Positions 8,797 to 22,158 are shown, counted from the stretch's first letter. The stretch is 64,000 bases of DNA from Flavimobilis marinus (GCF_900113055.1 NZ_FONZ01000004.1:1-64000), one strand, 5' to 3'. Program-made: numbers and translations. Notes: generated by a model from the letters alone, not told the origin.

Positions 8797-10536
8797 GTGA
8801 CTAGAGACAGCAGGCGGAGCCGTTCGGCTCGTCACGCCGGCACGCTACCGACCGCGCGCACCGCGCTCACGCTCCCGACGGCGCCGAGCGCGCAGACCGC
8901 CCCGTCCGTCCCGGCCCGACGGCCGTCGACGGACCCGCGCGGCTTCGACTACGTCCCGCCGTCGCGGTCGGTGCACTGGGGGCCGTCGGCTCCGCCGGCG
9001 CACCGCCCCGTGCGCCTCGCACCGACTCCCGTGTCGCCGACCGTCGGGCTTCCCGCCGACGCCGACGAGCTGCGGAGTCTCGCCGATCACCAGCGTGCCC
9101 TCGCCGGCACCGTGGCCCCGGCGGACCCTGCGTGGCCCCGGCGGTACGCGAGACTCCTGCTCGCCGCGGACAGCGGCGCGATCATCGTCGCGCTCGCGGT
9201 GGCGTACTTCGTGCGGTTCTTCGCCGGCGGCGAGATCGCCGGAGGTGCTCCGGCGTCCTACGTCGCGATCTCCGCGGGCTTCGCCCTGCTGTGGCTGGCG
9301 GCGCTCGCGATCGAGAAGTCCCGCGACCGGCGCATCGTCGGTGTGGGCATGACCGAGTACGGGCGGGTGTGGACGGCGTCGGCGCGGCTCTTCGGCGCGG
9401 TGGCGATTCTCGCCTTCGTGGTGCAGTTCGACCTCGCGCGTGGGTTCGTCGCCGTCGCTTTCCCCGCCGGTGTCGCCCTGCTGCTGGTGGGCCGCTACGC
9501 CGCGCGCCGCTACCTGCAGGCCCTGCGGCGACGTGGCCGGGCGCTGTCCCGGATCGTCCTCACCGGCTCGCGCGCAGCCGTCGCCGAGCTCGTCGCCGAG
9601 CTCGCGCGCAACCCCCTCGCGGGGTACGTCGTCGTCGGGGCGTGCATCCCCGGCGGTGACCCCGCGGCGCGTGCGAGCGTCGCCGGGGTGCCGGTCCTCG
9701 GCGACCTCGTCGACGTCCCGCGCGGTGTGCACCTGACGGGCGCGCAGGCGGTCGCCGTCGCCGGGTCGGACCAGATGACCTCCTCGGTGCTGCGGGCGCT
9801 CGGGTACCAGCTCGAGGCGTCCGGGACCGACCTCATCGTCGCGCCCGGGCTCGTGGACGTCGCCGGCCCCCGCGTGGTGATGAGCCCCGCAGAAGGGCTC
9901 TCGCTCGTGCACGTGGACGCCCCGGTGTTCACCGGGGTGAGGTACGCCGTGAAGTCGCTGCTGGACTGGAGCCTCGCGCTGATCGCAGTCCTGGTCCTCG
10001 CGTTGCCGCTCGCCGTCCTCGCGGTCGCGGTCGCGGTCACGAGCCGCGGACCGGTGTTCTTCACCCAGGAGCGGGTGGGTCGCAACGGCCGGCCATTCCG
10101 CATGATCAAGTTCCGCTCGATGCGTGTGGGCGCGGAGGCTGAGGTCGACGAGCTCGCCGACCTCAACGAGGGCGCGGGCCCCCTGTTCAAGCTGCGCGAC
10201 GACCCGCGCGTCACCCCGCTCGGCCGGCTGCTGCGCCGCTACTCCCTCGACGAGCTGCCGCAGCTCTTCAACGTCTTGCGCGGCGACATGAGCCTCGTCG
10301 GCCCGCGCCCGCCGCTCCCCAGCGAGGTCGCGTCGTACGACGGTCGCGCCTCGCGTCGCATGCTCGTCAAGCCCGGCCTCACCGGGCTCTGGCAGGTCAG
10401 TGGGCGCTCCGACCTCTCCTGGGACGAGGGCCTGCGCAAGGACGTGTACTACGTGGAGAACTGGACGGTCCTGGGGGACCTGCTGATCATGGCGCGCACC
10501 GTGCGGGCGATGTTCGCCGCGGAGGGCGCGTACTAG
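8797..10536 (+). CDS. Polyprenyl sugar-phosphate transferase (WcaJ/CpsE type)
   Basis: A 579-residue initiating enzyme of exopolysaccharide synthesis: it transfers hexose-1-phosphate from a UDP-sugar to undecaprenyl phosphate. Residues 1-105 are a disordered Pro/Arg-rich tail, followed by four membrane helices (about 120-240), a Rossmann-like central domain, a fifth hydrophobic segment (about 385-410), and the catalytic bacterial sugar transferase domain with KFRSMRVGAEAE, FKLRDDPRVTPLGRLLRRYSLDELPQ, GDMSLVGPRPPLPSE and KPGLTGLWQVSGRS. These motifs are diagnostic of the polyisoprenyl-phosphate hexose-1-phosphate transferase family. GTG start behind a GGGGGG tract. It probably starts the polymer elongated by the glycosyltransferases at 352-2356, although mfd lies between them. 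Confidence 0.93.
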   Translation: MTRDSRRSRSARHAGTLPTARTALTLPTAPSAQTAPSVPARRPSTDPRGFDYVPPSRSVHWGPSAPPAHRPVRLAPTPVSPTVGLPADADELRSLADHQRALAGTVAPADPAWPRRYARLLLAADSGAIIVALAVAYFVRFFAGGEIAGGAPASYVAISAGFALLWLAALAIEKSRDRRIVGVGMTEYGRVWTASARLFGAVAILAFVVQFDLARGFVAVAFPAGVALLLVGRYAARRYLQALRRRGRALSRIVLTGSRAAVAELVAELARNPLAGYVVVGACIPGGDPAARASVAGVPVLGDLVDVPRGVHLTGAQAVAVAGSDQMTSSVLRALGYQLEASGTDLIVAPGLVDVAGPRVVMSPAEGLSLVHVDAPVFTGVRYAVKSLLDWSLALIAVLVLALPLAVLAVAVAVTSRGPVFFTQERVGRNGRPFRMIKFRSMRVGAEAEVDELADLNEGAGPLFKLRDDPRVTPLGRLLRRYSLDELPQLFNVLRGDMSLVGPRPPLPSEVASYDGRASRRMLVKPGLTGLWQVSGRSDLSWDEGLRKDVYYVENWTVLGDLLIMARTVRAMFAAEGAY

Positions 10537-10563
10537 GAGCCGCCAGCGCGGGCGCGGGTGGGC

Positions 10564-10569
10564 CAGGAT
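10564..10569 (+). promoter_or_regulatory. Leaderless -10 element of mazG
   Basis: CAGGAT followed by 6 bases and the ATG at 10576. This supports the ATG as both transcription and translation start and argues against the in-frame GTG at 10558. Confidence 0.45.
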
Positions 10570-10575
10570 GGAGGC

Positions 10576-11286
10576 ATGGACCCGGACCCCAGCACCTCGA
10601 CCGACCAGGACGGCACGGCGCTCGCGGCTGTCGTCGACGTGATGGACCGGCTCCGGTCGCCGGGCGGCTGTCCGTGGGATGCCGAGCAGACCCACGAGTC
10701 GCTCGTCCGCTACCTGCTCGAGGAGGCGCACGAGCTCGCCGAGGCCATCGAGACGGGCGACCGTGCCGGCATGCGGGAGGAACTCGGCGACGTCCTGCTC
10801 CAGGTCGTGTTCCACGCGCGGATCGCTTCGGAGGACCCCGGGGACCCGTTCACCATCGACGACGTCGCGGCGGACCTCGTCGCCAAGCTCCGCCGTCGGC
10901 ACCCGCACGTCTTCGCAGGCGCGGAGGTGACGGACCTGCACGCCCAGTGGGCTGCGATCAAACAGGAGGAGAAGCAGCGCGCGAGCGTCCTCGACGGGAT
11001 CCCGCCGACGCTCGGTGCGCTCGCGTACGCGCAGAAGGTCTTGGGACGCGCCGACCGGGCCGGGCTCACGGACCTGCTTCCCCCGGACCCCGCCGCAGCC
11101 CCGGCGACGGCGGACCCTACCGCTGCGCAGGAGGACCCCGCCCGCCTCGGACAGGAGCTGCTGACCCTGGTCGAGCGTGCCCGCCGCGCGGGCATCGACG
11201 CGGAGGGTGTCCTGCGCGCCGCGGTGCGCGAGGTCAGCGCCGCCGTCCGGGCGGCGGAGTCTTCGCCGGAGCGTCCCGCCCCCTGA
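10576..11286 (+). CDS. mazG: MazG nucleoside triphosphate pyrophosphohydrolase
   Basis: A 236-residue MazG protein, which hydrolyses (d)NTPs to NMP and pyrophosphate and clears damaged nucleotides or tunes ppGpp. The MazG fold is seen as LRSPGGCPWDAEQTHESL (about 21-38), LLEEAHELAEAIE with the E-x-x-E metal pair, and REELGDVLLQVVFHA with the E-x-x-D pair. A second, degenerate region ends in an Ala/Pro-rich C-terminus, so one full catalytic domain rather than the two of E. coli MazG seems present. Its helical HPHVFAG..D..W segment is typical. The gene stands alone between the sugar transferase and the transhydrogenase operon, with its own leaderless-type promoter. Confidence 0.92.
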   Translation: MDPDPSTSTDQDGTALAAVVDVMDRLRSPGGCPWDAEQTHESLVRYLLEEAHELAEAIETGDRAGMREELGDVLLQVVFHARIASEDPGDPFTIDDVAADLVAKLRRRHPHVFAGAEVTDLHAQWAAIKQEEKQRASVLDGIPPTLGALAYAQKVLGRADRAGLTDLLPPDPAAAPATADPTAAQEDPARLGQELLTLVERARRAGIDAEGVLRAAVREVSAAVRAAESSPERPAP

Positions 11287-11388
11287 GACACCGCATGCGC
11301 CGTGGTGGACACCGATGGGCCGTAGGTCCCCTGGCCAGCGGCGGCACCTCGGCCAAGATTGACCCAGTCCGAACCGAGGAGACGAACG

Positions 11389-12567
11389 ATGCCAGACGAG
11401 ACCACCCAGCCGACACCGGTCGCCGTCGGCGTGCTGCGGGAGGCGGCGGGTGAGCGCCGCGTCGCGCTCGTCCCCGAGGTCGTCGAGACGCTCGTGTCGC
11501 GCGGCCTCGTGGTGCGCGTCGAGGCTGGCGCCGGCACTGACGCCTGGTTCGCCGACGACGTCTACGTCGCCGCCGGTGCGCAGGTCACGTCGCGCGCGGT
11601 CGCGGCCACGAGCGACGTCGTCGTGAGCGTGCACCGCCCCGGACCCGATGTGGTGGACGCGCTCACCCCCGGGCAGACCCTGATCGGGCTGCTGGGCGCG
11701 CGCGCCGACCGCGAGGGCCTCGTCGAGCTCGAGCGCCGCGGGGTGCGCGCCCTCAGCCTCGACCTCCTGCCGCGCACGCTGTCCCGGGCGCAGACGATGG
11801 ACGCCCTGAGCTCCCAGGCCTCCGTCGCGGGGTATCGCGCCGCCCTCCTCGGGGCCGAGACCTTCGCGCGCTACCTGCCCATGATGATCACCGCAGCCGG
11901 GACCGCCCGGCCCGCCAAGGTCCTCGTCCTCGGCGCCGGCGTCGCCGGGCTGCAGGCCATCGGCACCGCGCGGCGGCTCGGCGCGCAGGTCACGGGCTAC
12001 GACGTCCGGCCCGCGGCGCGCGAGGAGGTCACGTCCCTGGGCGCCACGTTCCTGACGACCTCCGTGACCGCCGGCGCGGGCGAGGGCGGCTACGCCCGCG
12101 CGCTCACGGCCCAGGAGACCGCCGCCCAGCAGGCCGAGCTCGGCGCGAAGATCGCGGGCTTCGACATCGTGATCACCACCGCGCAGGTCCCCGGCGCCCG
12201 CCCGCCCCTGCTGGTCACCGAGGACACCCTCGACCAGATGGCGCCCGGCTCGGTGCTCGTCGACCTCGCGGCGAGCGCGCTGGGCGGCAACGTCGCCGGC
12301 AGCGCACCCGGCCAGAGCGTCGTCACCGATCGCGGGGTCACGATCGTCGGCGCGCACGACCTCCCGAGCCGGATGGCCACGGGCGCCTCGACCGCCTACG
12401 CGCGCAACATCGCCGCGGTGCTGGGCGTCGTGGTCGCCGACGATGCCGTCGTCCTGGACCCCGCCGACGAGGTCGTCGGTGCCCTGTGGGTCGGTGCCGA
12501 CCTCCCCGCGGCGCCGGCACCGGTGACCGTCCCGTCCGTCCCGACCGTGGAAGGTGAGGGCGCATGA
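11389..12567 (+). CDS. pntA: NAD(P) transhydrogenase alpha subunit, NAD-binding part (PntA1)
   Basis: A 392-residue soluble domain I of proton-translocating transhydrogenase, which binds NAD(H) and hands hydride to the NADP domain of PntB. It begins with the alanine-dehydrogenase-like GVLREAAGERRVALVP and has the dinucleotide fold VLVLGAGVAGLQAIGTARRLGA (about 180-201). The membrane helices that are fused in E. coli PntA are here on the next gene. ATG 11389 is chosen because GAGGAG lies 7 bases upstream; the frame extends to 11359 but without a ribosome site. It overlaps pntA2 by ATGA. The three-gene operon couples the proton motive force to NADPH supply. Confidence 0.93.
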   Translation: MPDETTQPTPVAVGVLREAAGERRVALVPEVVETLVSRGLVVRVEAGAGTDAWFADDVYVAAGAQVTSRAVAATSDVVVSVHRPGPDVVDALTPGQTLIGLLGARADREGLVELERRGVRALSLDLLPRTLSRAQTMDALSSQASVAGYRAALLGAETFARYLPMMITAAGTARPAKVLVLGAGVAGLQAIGTARRLGAQVTGYDVRPAAREEVTSLGATFLTTSVTAGAGEGGYARALTAQETAAQQAELGAKIAGFDIVITTAQVPGARPPLLVTEDTLDQMAPGSVLVDLAASALGGNVAGSAPGQSVVTDRGVTIVGAHDLPSRMATGASTAYARNIAAVLGVVVADDAVVLDPADEVVGALWVGADLPAAPAPVTVPSVPTVEGEGA

Positions 12568-12883
12568 GCCCCGACCTGCTCAGCAACCTGGCGCTCTTCG
12601 TGCTCGCGCTCCTCGTGGGCTTCGAGGTGATCTCCAAGATCCCGGCGACCCTGCACACGCCCATGATGTCCGGGGCGAACTCGATCCACGGCGTGGTCCT
12701 CGTCGGCGCCGTCCTGATCGCCGGCATCGCCGACTCTCTCCTCGGCTACGTGCTCGTGTTCGTCGCCGCCGCGTTCGCCGCGATGAACGTCGTGGGCGGC
12801 TACGTCGTCACCGACCGGATGCTCGGCATGTTCCGCGCGAAGCCGAAGCCCGCCGCTGCCGCCGCTCCTGAAGGGACCGACCG

Positions 12884-12887
<4 letters not shown>
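12564..12887 (+). CDS. NAD(P) transhydrogenase alpha subunit, membrane part (PntA2)
   Basis: A 107-residue membrane protein with three helices and the conserved SKIPATLHTPMMSGANSIHG signature between helices one and two, characteristic of the PntA C-terminal membrane domain (domain IIa) in species where alpha is split in two. It forms part of the proton channel with PntB. The C-terminus is a short Lys/Pro/Ala tail. Both ends overlap neighbours by ATGA, so the three subunits are translationally coupled and probably made in fixed proportion. Confidence 0.93.
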
Positions 12888-14314
<1,427 letters not shown>

Positions 14315-14329
14315 CGGCGCGGCGGAGCC

Positions 14330-14379
14330 GCCCTCGCTGCAACCTCCGCCGCGCGTTTCAGCGGCCTTGCAACGAGGGC
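14330..14379 (+). terminator. Inverted repeat after pntB
   Basis: Arms 14330-14342 (GCCCTCGCTGCAA) and 14367-14379 (TTGCAACGAGGGC) pair over 13 positions with one mismatch, around a 24-base loop that itself can pair (CCGC/GCGG). Likely the pnt terminator, though its TTGCAA core also resembles the TTGCA repeats nearer the amylase gene. Confidence 0.45.
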
Positions 14380-14450
14380 GTTGCCGCCTGACCGGCTCTG
14401 TGCCGCCATCCAAGTCGGGGTTGTGCTTCGGCGCCGGGCGGCCGCACCGA

Positions 14451-14492
14451 TAATCTCACCCTGTGGTTGCAAGCCTTGCAGAACGCTTGCAG
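14451..14492 (+). promoter_or_regulatory. Amylase promoter with CTTGCAG direct repeats
   Basis: This is the main content of the 312-base gap 14315-14626. A -10-like TAATCT (14451-14456) is followed by GTTGCAAG (14466-14473) and two exact heptamers CTTGCAG at 14475-14481 and 14486-14492, 11 bases apart, about one helical turn. Direct CTTGCAG repeats are the known operator type for the LacI-family maltose regulator MalR and for glucose repression of amylase genes in Streptomyces (established knowledge). Their place at or just after the predicted start suits a repressor roadblock. Confidence 0.6.
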
Positions 14493-14626
14493 GAGCGTTA
14501 CGTTCCGAATGCCCGCTTCCTGCGGGTGCCGCAACAATGCGGCACGAGGGGAACGTCGACCACACGGCCCGAGCACGAACGTCCGGGCGTGGGGGCGCGA
14601 CGCGCCCACGTCGATGGAGGAGCTCG

Positions 14627-18171
<3,545 letters not shown>

Positions 18172-18208
18172 GCTCAGCTCTGAGCCGCGCCGCTGAACGG
18201 TGGCGCAC

Positions 18209-18244
18209 ACCGAGGGTCGGGACCGTCTGGTCCCGGCCCTCGGT
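18209..18244 (+). terminator. Strong hairpin terminator after eno
   Basis: 16-bp stem with a single G-T wobble (18209-18224 with 18229-18244), tetraloop GTCT, followed by CGTTCTC. Confidence 0.85.
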
Positions 18245-18299
18245 CGTTCTCGGGTGGTCCCCCGGGGAGTCGGTGGCCCGCCCGCACCTCTCGGCGAGG

Positions 18300-18305
18300 C
18301 AAGAT
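18300..18305 (+). promoter_or_regulatory. Leaderless -10 element of the ftsB-like gene
   Basis: CAAGAT, 6 bases before ATG 18312. It fixes that ATG rather than the in-frame upstream start at 18273. Confidence 0.45.
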
Positions 18306-18311
18306 GGACCC

Positions 18312-19052
18312 ATGTCTGCCCGCCGACCCCCGACCGCGCGAGGGCAGGGCCGTGAGCCCGTCCGCCGCCCGGCCGGCTCGGCGCGCCCCGGTGGGAGCCC
18401 GACGGGATCGGGACGCCCGACGGGTGCCGCCCGTCCGAGCGGGTCGGCCAGGCCCAGCGGGTCACCGCGCGCGGCCACCACGGGACGGGGCCGCACCACG
18501 CCGTCCGCCCCGCCCGTCGTCGCTCGCCCCGCGCGCGCCACGGTGTGGCCGCGGGTGCTCACGGCGCGCGCGATGGTGCTGTTCGTCGTCGCGCTCCTCG
18601 CCTTCGTGCTCGTGTTCCCCACGGCCCGCTCGTACTTCGGTCAGTCCGCCCAGTTGCAGGCTCTGCGCGCCGAGGTGTCCGCGGCACAGGAGCGCAACAC
18701 CGAGCTCGAGTTCCAGGTCAGCCGGTGGCAGGACCAGGCCTACGTCGCCTCGCAGGCACGCGAACGCCTCGCGTACGTGTACCCGGGGGAGACCGCCTAC
18801 CGGGTGCTCGACCCCGACGTCGCGGAGCCTGCCGTCAACCCGGACACGGGCAAGGCGGTCGCCGAGGGACCGGTGGACGTCGGTTTCGCGGACACGCCCT
18901 GGTACGGCACGATCTGGAACTCGCTCACCGTGGCCGGCGAGGTCACGGTCGACGACCAGCCCGCTGCGCCCACCGACCCCGCTGACCCCGCTGACCCGGC
19001 CGTGCCCCCCGCCGACGACGCGCCCACCGCCCCAGGAACGGACGACGAGTGA
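18312..19052 (+). CDS. Septum formation initiator (FtsB/DivIC family)
   Basis: A 246-residue single-pass membrane protein of the divisome. The N-terminal ~80 residues are disordered, basic and repetitive (RPxGSxRPSGS units), followed by one membrane helix (about 92-112) and a short coiled coil (QLQALRAEVSAAQERNTELEFQVSRWQ), then the conserved YVASQARERLAYVYPGE segment that defines the FtsB/DivIC family. The C-terminus is extracellular and ends in a PADPADP-type tail. FtsB links FtsL and FtsQ and activates septal peptidoglycan synthesis. The following DUF501 gene starts within its stop (GTGA). Compared with E. coli FtsB (about 100 residues) the extra length is N- and C-terminal low-complexity sequence, usual in actinobacteria. 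Confidence 0.88.
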   Translation: MSARRPPTARGQGREPVRRPAGSARPGGSPTGSGRPTGAARPSGSARPSGSPRAATTGRGRTTPSAPPVVARPARATVWPRVLTARAMVLFVVALLAFVLVFPTARSYFGQSAQLQALRAEVSAAQERNTELEFQVSRWQDQAYVASQARERLAYVYPGETAYRVLDPDVAEPAVNPDTGKAVAEGPVDVGFADTPWYGTIWNSLTVAGEVTVDDQPAAPTDPADPADPAVPPADDAPTAPGTDDE

Positions 19053-19549
19053 CCACGACCGACGTGACCCCGCAGGACCTGCAGAGCCTTGCCGAGCAGC
19101 TCGGGCGCCCGGCGCGCGGCGTCGTCGGCATCGCGGCGCGCTGCCGCTGCGGCCGGCCGCTCGTCGTGCGGACGGCGCCGCGCCTCGACGACGGCACGCC
19201 CTTCCCGACGACGTACTACCTGACGCACCCCGCCCTCACGTCGGCCGCCAGCACCCTCGAGGCGAACGGCGTCATGAAGGAGATGACGGCGCGCCTGGCC
19301 GAGGACGAGGACCTCGCCGCCCGCTACCAGGCGGCCCACGAGCACTACCTCGCGCAGCGCGCCGAGCTCGGCGACGTCCCGGAGATCGCAGGGATCTCGG
19401 CCGGCGGGATGCCGACGCGCGTGAAGTGCCTGCACGTCCTGGTCGGGCACGCGCTCGCGGCCGGGCCCGGCGTGCAGCCCCTCGGCGACGAGGCCCTCGC
19501 GCTGATCGCCGAGGCCGGCTGGTGGGACCCGCAGCGCTGCCGCTGCTGA
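19049..19549 (+). CDS. DUF501 domain protein
   Basis: A 166-residue cytoplasmic protein of the DUF501 family, which in actinobacteria lies between ftsB and ppx/gppA; biochemical function unknown. Visible features are an RCRCGRPLVVRT segment (about 30-42) and a C-terminal CRC, a set of Cys residues that could bind metal, and KCLHVLVGHALAAGPGVQPLGDEAL, the most conserved part of the family as I recall it. No membrane segment or signal. The GTG start overlaps the ftsB-like stop by 4 bases, so the two are translationally coupled; the next gene follows after about 50 bases. Confidence 0.85.
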   Translation: MTTTDVTPQDLQSLAEQLGRPARGVVGIAARCRCGRPLVVRTAPRLDDGTPFPTTYYLTHPALTSAASTLEANGVMKEMTARLAEDEDLAARYQAAHEHYLAQRAELGDVPEIAGISAGGMPTRVKCLHVLVGHALAAGPGVQPLGDEALALIAEAGWWDPQRCRC

Positions 19550-19602
19550 ACGGCGCGCCCCTGCTGCTGACCGAGCCCGCCGGTGGTGCGAGGATGGTCC
19601 GC

Positions 19603-20556
19603 GTGACTCGAGTAGCTGCCATCGACTGCGGGACCAACTCCATCCGGCTCCTGATCGCCGACGTCGACCCCGCCACCGGCGTCCTGGAGGACCTCGTGCG
19701 GCGCATGGAGGTCGTGCGCCTCGGGCAGGGTGTCGACCGCACGGGCGAGCTGCACCCCGAGGCGCTCGCCCGCACGCTCGAGGCCACGGCGCGCTACGCC
19801 GAGGAGATCCGCGAGCTCGGTGCCGAGCGCGTGCGCTTCGTGGCGACGTCGGCCACCCGGGACGCGCGCAACCGGCAGGAGTTCGTCGACGGCGTCCGCG
19901 CGATCCTGGGCGTGGAGCCCGAGGTCGTCGCGGGCGACGAGGAGGCGCGGCTCTCGTTCGCCGGTGCCACGAGCATGCTGGGCGCCGACGGGGGGCCGTA
20001 CGTCGTCGTCGACCTGGGCGGTGGTTCGACGGAGGTCGTCCTCGGCGAGGCCGAGCCGAGCGCGGCGCACTCGATGGACGTCGGGTGCGTGCGGATGACC
20101 GAGCGGCACCTGCACGACGACCCGCCCGCGCCCGCCCAGGTGCAGGCGGCACGCGCGGACGTGCGCGCGGCGCTCGACGCCGCCGTCGCCGTCGTCCCGG
20201 TCCGCCAGGCCGCGACGCTGGTCGGCCTGGCCGGCTCGGTGACGACCGTGACCGCCCACGCCCTCGGCCTCGACCGCTACGACCGGGACCGAATCAACGG
20301 CGCGGAGCTCGCAGTCGACGAGGTCCTCGCCGCCTGCGAGTCCCTGCTGGCCATGACGCGCGAGCAGCGGTCCGCGCTCGGATTCATGCACCCGGGTCGC
20401 GTGGACGTCATCGGCGCCGGCGCGCTCGTGTGGTCGGAGGTCGTGCGCCGCGTGCGCGACGAGGTCGCCGCCGGCGGCGGGACGCTCGACTCCGTCGTCA
20501 CCAGCGAGCACGACATCCTCGACGGCATCGCGCTCAGCGCGGCGGGGCGCCTGTAA
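19603..20556 (+). CDS. Exopolyphosphatase / guanosine pentaphosphatase (Ppx/GppA)
   Basis: A 317-residue ASKHA-fold phosphatase that removes terminal phosphate from polyphosphate and/or converts pppGpp to ppGpp. The phosphate-1 loop is AAIDCGTNSIRLLIAD at the N-terminus, the phosphate-2 motif VVVDLGGGSTEVVLGE is near residue 130, and GLAGSVTTVTA is the later glycine-rich loop. It has the short, two-domain form common in actinobacteria, without the C-terminal helical domains of E. coli Ppx. Start: GTG 19603, preceded at 7 bases by GAGGAT; ATG 19594 is an in-frame alternative. The long frame extending back to 18304 is the shadow of the two preceding genes. Confidence 0.92.
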   Translation: MTRVAAIDCGTNSIRLLIADVDPATGVLEDLVRRMEVVRLGQGVDRTGELHPEALARTLEATARYAEEIRELGAERVRFVATSATRDARNRQEFVDGVRAILGVEPEVVAGDEEARLSFAGATSMLGADGGPYVVVDLGGGSTEVVLGEAEPSAAHSMDVGCVRMTERHLHDDPPAPAQVQAARADVRAALDAAVAVVPVRQAATLVGLAGSVTTVTAHALGLDRYDRDRINGAELAVDEVLAACESLLAMTREQRSALGFMHPGRVDVIGAGALVWSEVVRRVRDEVAAGGGTLDSVVTSEHDILDGIALSAAGRL

Positions 20557-20601
20557 CGCCCGTCACCGTGGATCGACCCGCCGCGTCGGGCGTCGCGTCG
20601 T

Positions 20602-20607
20602 TACGAT
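20602..20607 (+). promoter_or_regulatory. Leaderless -10 element of the NDH-2 gene
   Basis: TACGAT, 6 bases before ATG 20614. Confidence 0.55.
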
Positions 20608-20613
20608 GAAGCC

Positions 20614-22059
20614 ATGCCTCAGAACGAAACCGCTCCGTCGTCGGCCGCGCAGACCACGACCGTGACCCCCAAGCCGCGCAAGGTCCCGCGCATCGTCGTG
20701 CTCGGCGGCGGGACGGTCGGGCTGTACGCCGCCAAGCGCCTGCGCAAGCGCCTCGGCAAGCGTGAGGCCGCGATCGTGATCGTGGACCCGCGCCCGTACA
20801 TGACCTACGCGCCGTTCCTGCCCGAGGCCGCCGCCGGCTCGATCGACGGACGCCACGTCGTCGCGCCGCTGCGCCGCGCCGTGAAGAACGTCGACGTGCT
20901 GCAGGGCAACGTCGCGAAGATCGAGCACGCCGACCGCCGCGTCACAATCCAGCCGGAGGAGGGCGAGGCGTACAGCGTCACGTACGACCACCTCATCGTC
21001 GGCCTCGGCTCGGTCGCGCGCACGCTGCCCATTCCCGGTCTCGCGGAGCAGGGCATCGGCTTCAAGACCGTCGAGGAAGCGATCGCCCTGCGCAACCACG
21101 TGCTCAACCGGATCGACGTCGCGTCGTCCACCTGGGACCCCGAGCTGCGCAAGAAGATGCTCACGTTCGTCTTCGTCGGCGGCGGGTTCGCCGGGATCGA
21201 GGCGCTCGCCGAGGTCGAGGACATGGCGCGCGCCGCGGCCAAGTACTACCCGGAGCTCGACGCCAAGGAGTTGCGCTTCGTGCTCGTCGAGGGCTCGCCG
21301 CGCATCCTGCCCGAGGTCTCCGAGGAGCTGGGCGGCTACACGCTCGAGCAGCTGCGCAAGCGCAACATCGAGATCCACCTGTCGACCTTCCTGAACTCGT
21401 GCGTCGACGGGCACATCGTGCTGTCGAACAAGATGGAGTTCGACACCGAGACGGTGGTCTGGACCGCGGGCGTCAAGGCCAACCCGGTGCTCCAGGACTC
21501 GGACCTCCCCCTCGACAAGATGGGCCGCGTCATCTGCCTGCCCACCCTGCAGATCGCCGACGAGAACGGCGTCATCGTCCCGGACGCGTGGGCCGGCGGC
21601 GACTGCGCCGCGGTGCCGGACCTCACGACCCCCGGAGCGTTCTGCCCGCCCAACGCCCAGCACGCGCTGCGCCAGGCGAAGAAGATCGGCGAGAACCTCG
21701 CCAAGGTGCTGCGCTCTGCCGAGCCCGAGGAGTACAGCCACCGGAACGTCGGCGCGGTCGCCTCGCTCGGCATGTACAAGGGCGTGGCCCAGATGTTCGG
21801 CAAGATCAAGGTGCGCGGACCGCTCGCCTGGGTGCTGCACCGCACGTACCACGTGATGGCGATGCCCACGTGGAACCGCAAGATCCGCATCATGGCCGGC
21901 TGGACCAGCGCGCTGTTCCTGCGGCGCGAGGTCGTGTCGCTCGGCGCGATCCACGACCCGCGCGCGTCCTTCCGCTCGGCCTCGACGCCCAAGCCGGCGC
22001 CCGAGGAGAAGAAGGCCGTCGACCACGCCGACGCCAACAGCAAGGGCGCCAAGACCTGA
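20614..22059 (+). CDS. Type II NADH dehydrogenase (NAD(P)/FAD-dependent oxidoreductase)
   Basis: A 481-residue single-subunit flavoprotein that oxidises NADH and reduces menaquinone without pumping protons. The FAD-binding motif IVVLGGGTVGLYAAKRL is at residues 23-39, the NAD-binding motif TFVFVGGGFAGIEALAE near 186, the VVWTAGVKANP segment and the second FAD contact DAWAGGDCAAVPD near 328 follow in the normal NDH-2 order. The C-terminal third contains the amphipathic region used for membrane attachment (VRGPLAWVLHRTYHVMAMPTW). The Lys-rich tail EEKKAVDHADANSKGAK is cytoplasmic. Monocistronic: leaderless promoter and a strong terminator 34 bases after the stop. Confidence 0.92.
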   Translation: MPQNETAPSSAAQTTTVTPKPRKVPRIVVLGGGTVGLYAAKRLRKRLGKREAAIVIVDPRPYMTYAPFLPEAAAGSIDGRHVVAPLRRAVKNVDVLQGNVAKIEHADRRVTIQPEEGEAYSVTYDHLIVGLGSVARTLPIPGLAEQGIGFKTVEEAIALRNHVLNRIDVASSTWDPELRKKMLTFVFVGGGFAGIEALAEVEDMARAAAKYYPELDAKELRFVLVEGSPRILPEVSEELGGYTLEQLRKRNIEIHLSTFLNSCVDGHIVLSNKMEFDTETVVWTAGVKANPVLQDSDLPLDKMGRVICLPTLQIADENGVIVPDAWAGGDCAAVPDLTTPGAFCPPNAQHALRQAKKIGENLAKVLRSAEPEEYSHRNVGAVASLGMYKGVAQMFGKIKVRGPLAWVLHRTYHVMAMPTWNRKIRIMAGWTSALFLRREVVSLGAIHDPRASFRSASTPKPAPEEKKAVDHADANSKGAKT

Positions 22060-22092
22060 GCAGGTCCTGAGCACCGCGCTCGTCGTGAGCGC

Positions 22093-22130
22093 ACGTGAGG
22101 GAGTCGCCAGCACCGGCGGCTCCCTCACGT
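22093..22130 (+). terminator. Strong hairpin terminator after the NDH-2 gene
   Basis: 16-bp stem with one G-T wobble (22093-22108 with 22115-22130), 6-base loop, followed by CGTTCGG. It isolates the oxidoreductase from the tRNA gene. Confidence 0.85.
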
Positions 22131-22152
22131 CGTTCGGTGCCGGTGGCGTCGC

Positions 22153-22158
22153 TATGCT
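22153..22158 (+). promoter_or_regulatory. -10 element of the tRNA gene
   Basis: TATGCT ending 21 bases before the first base of the mature tRNA. Confidence 0.45.
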
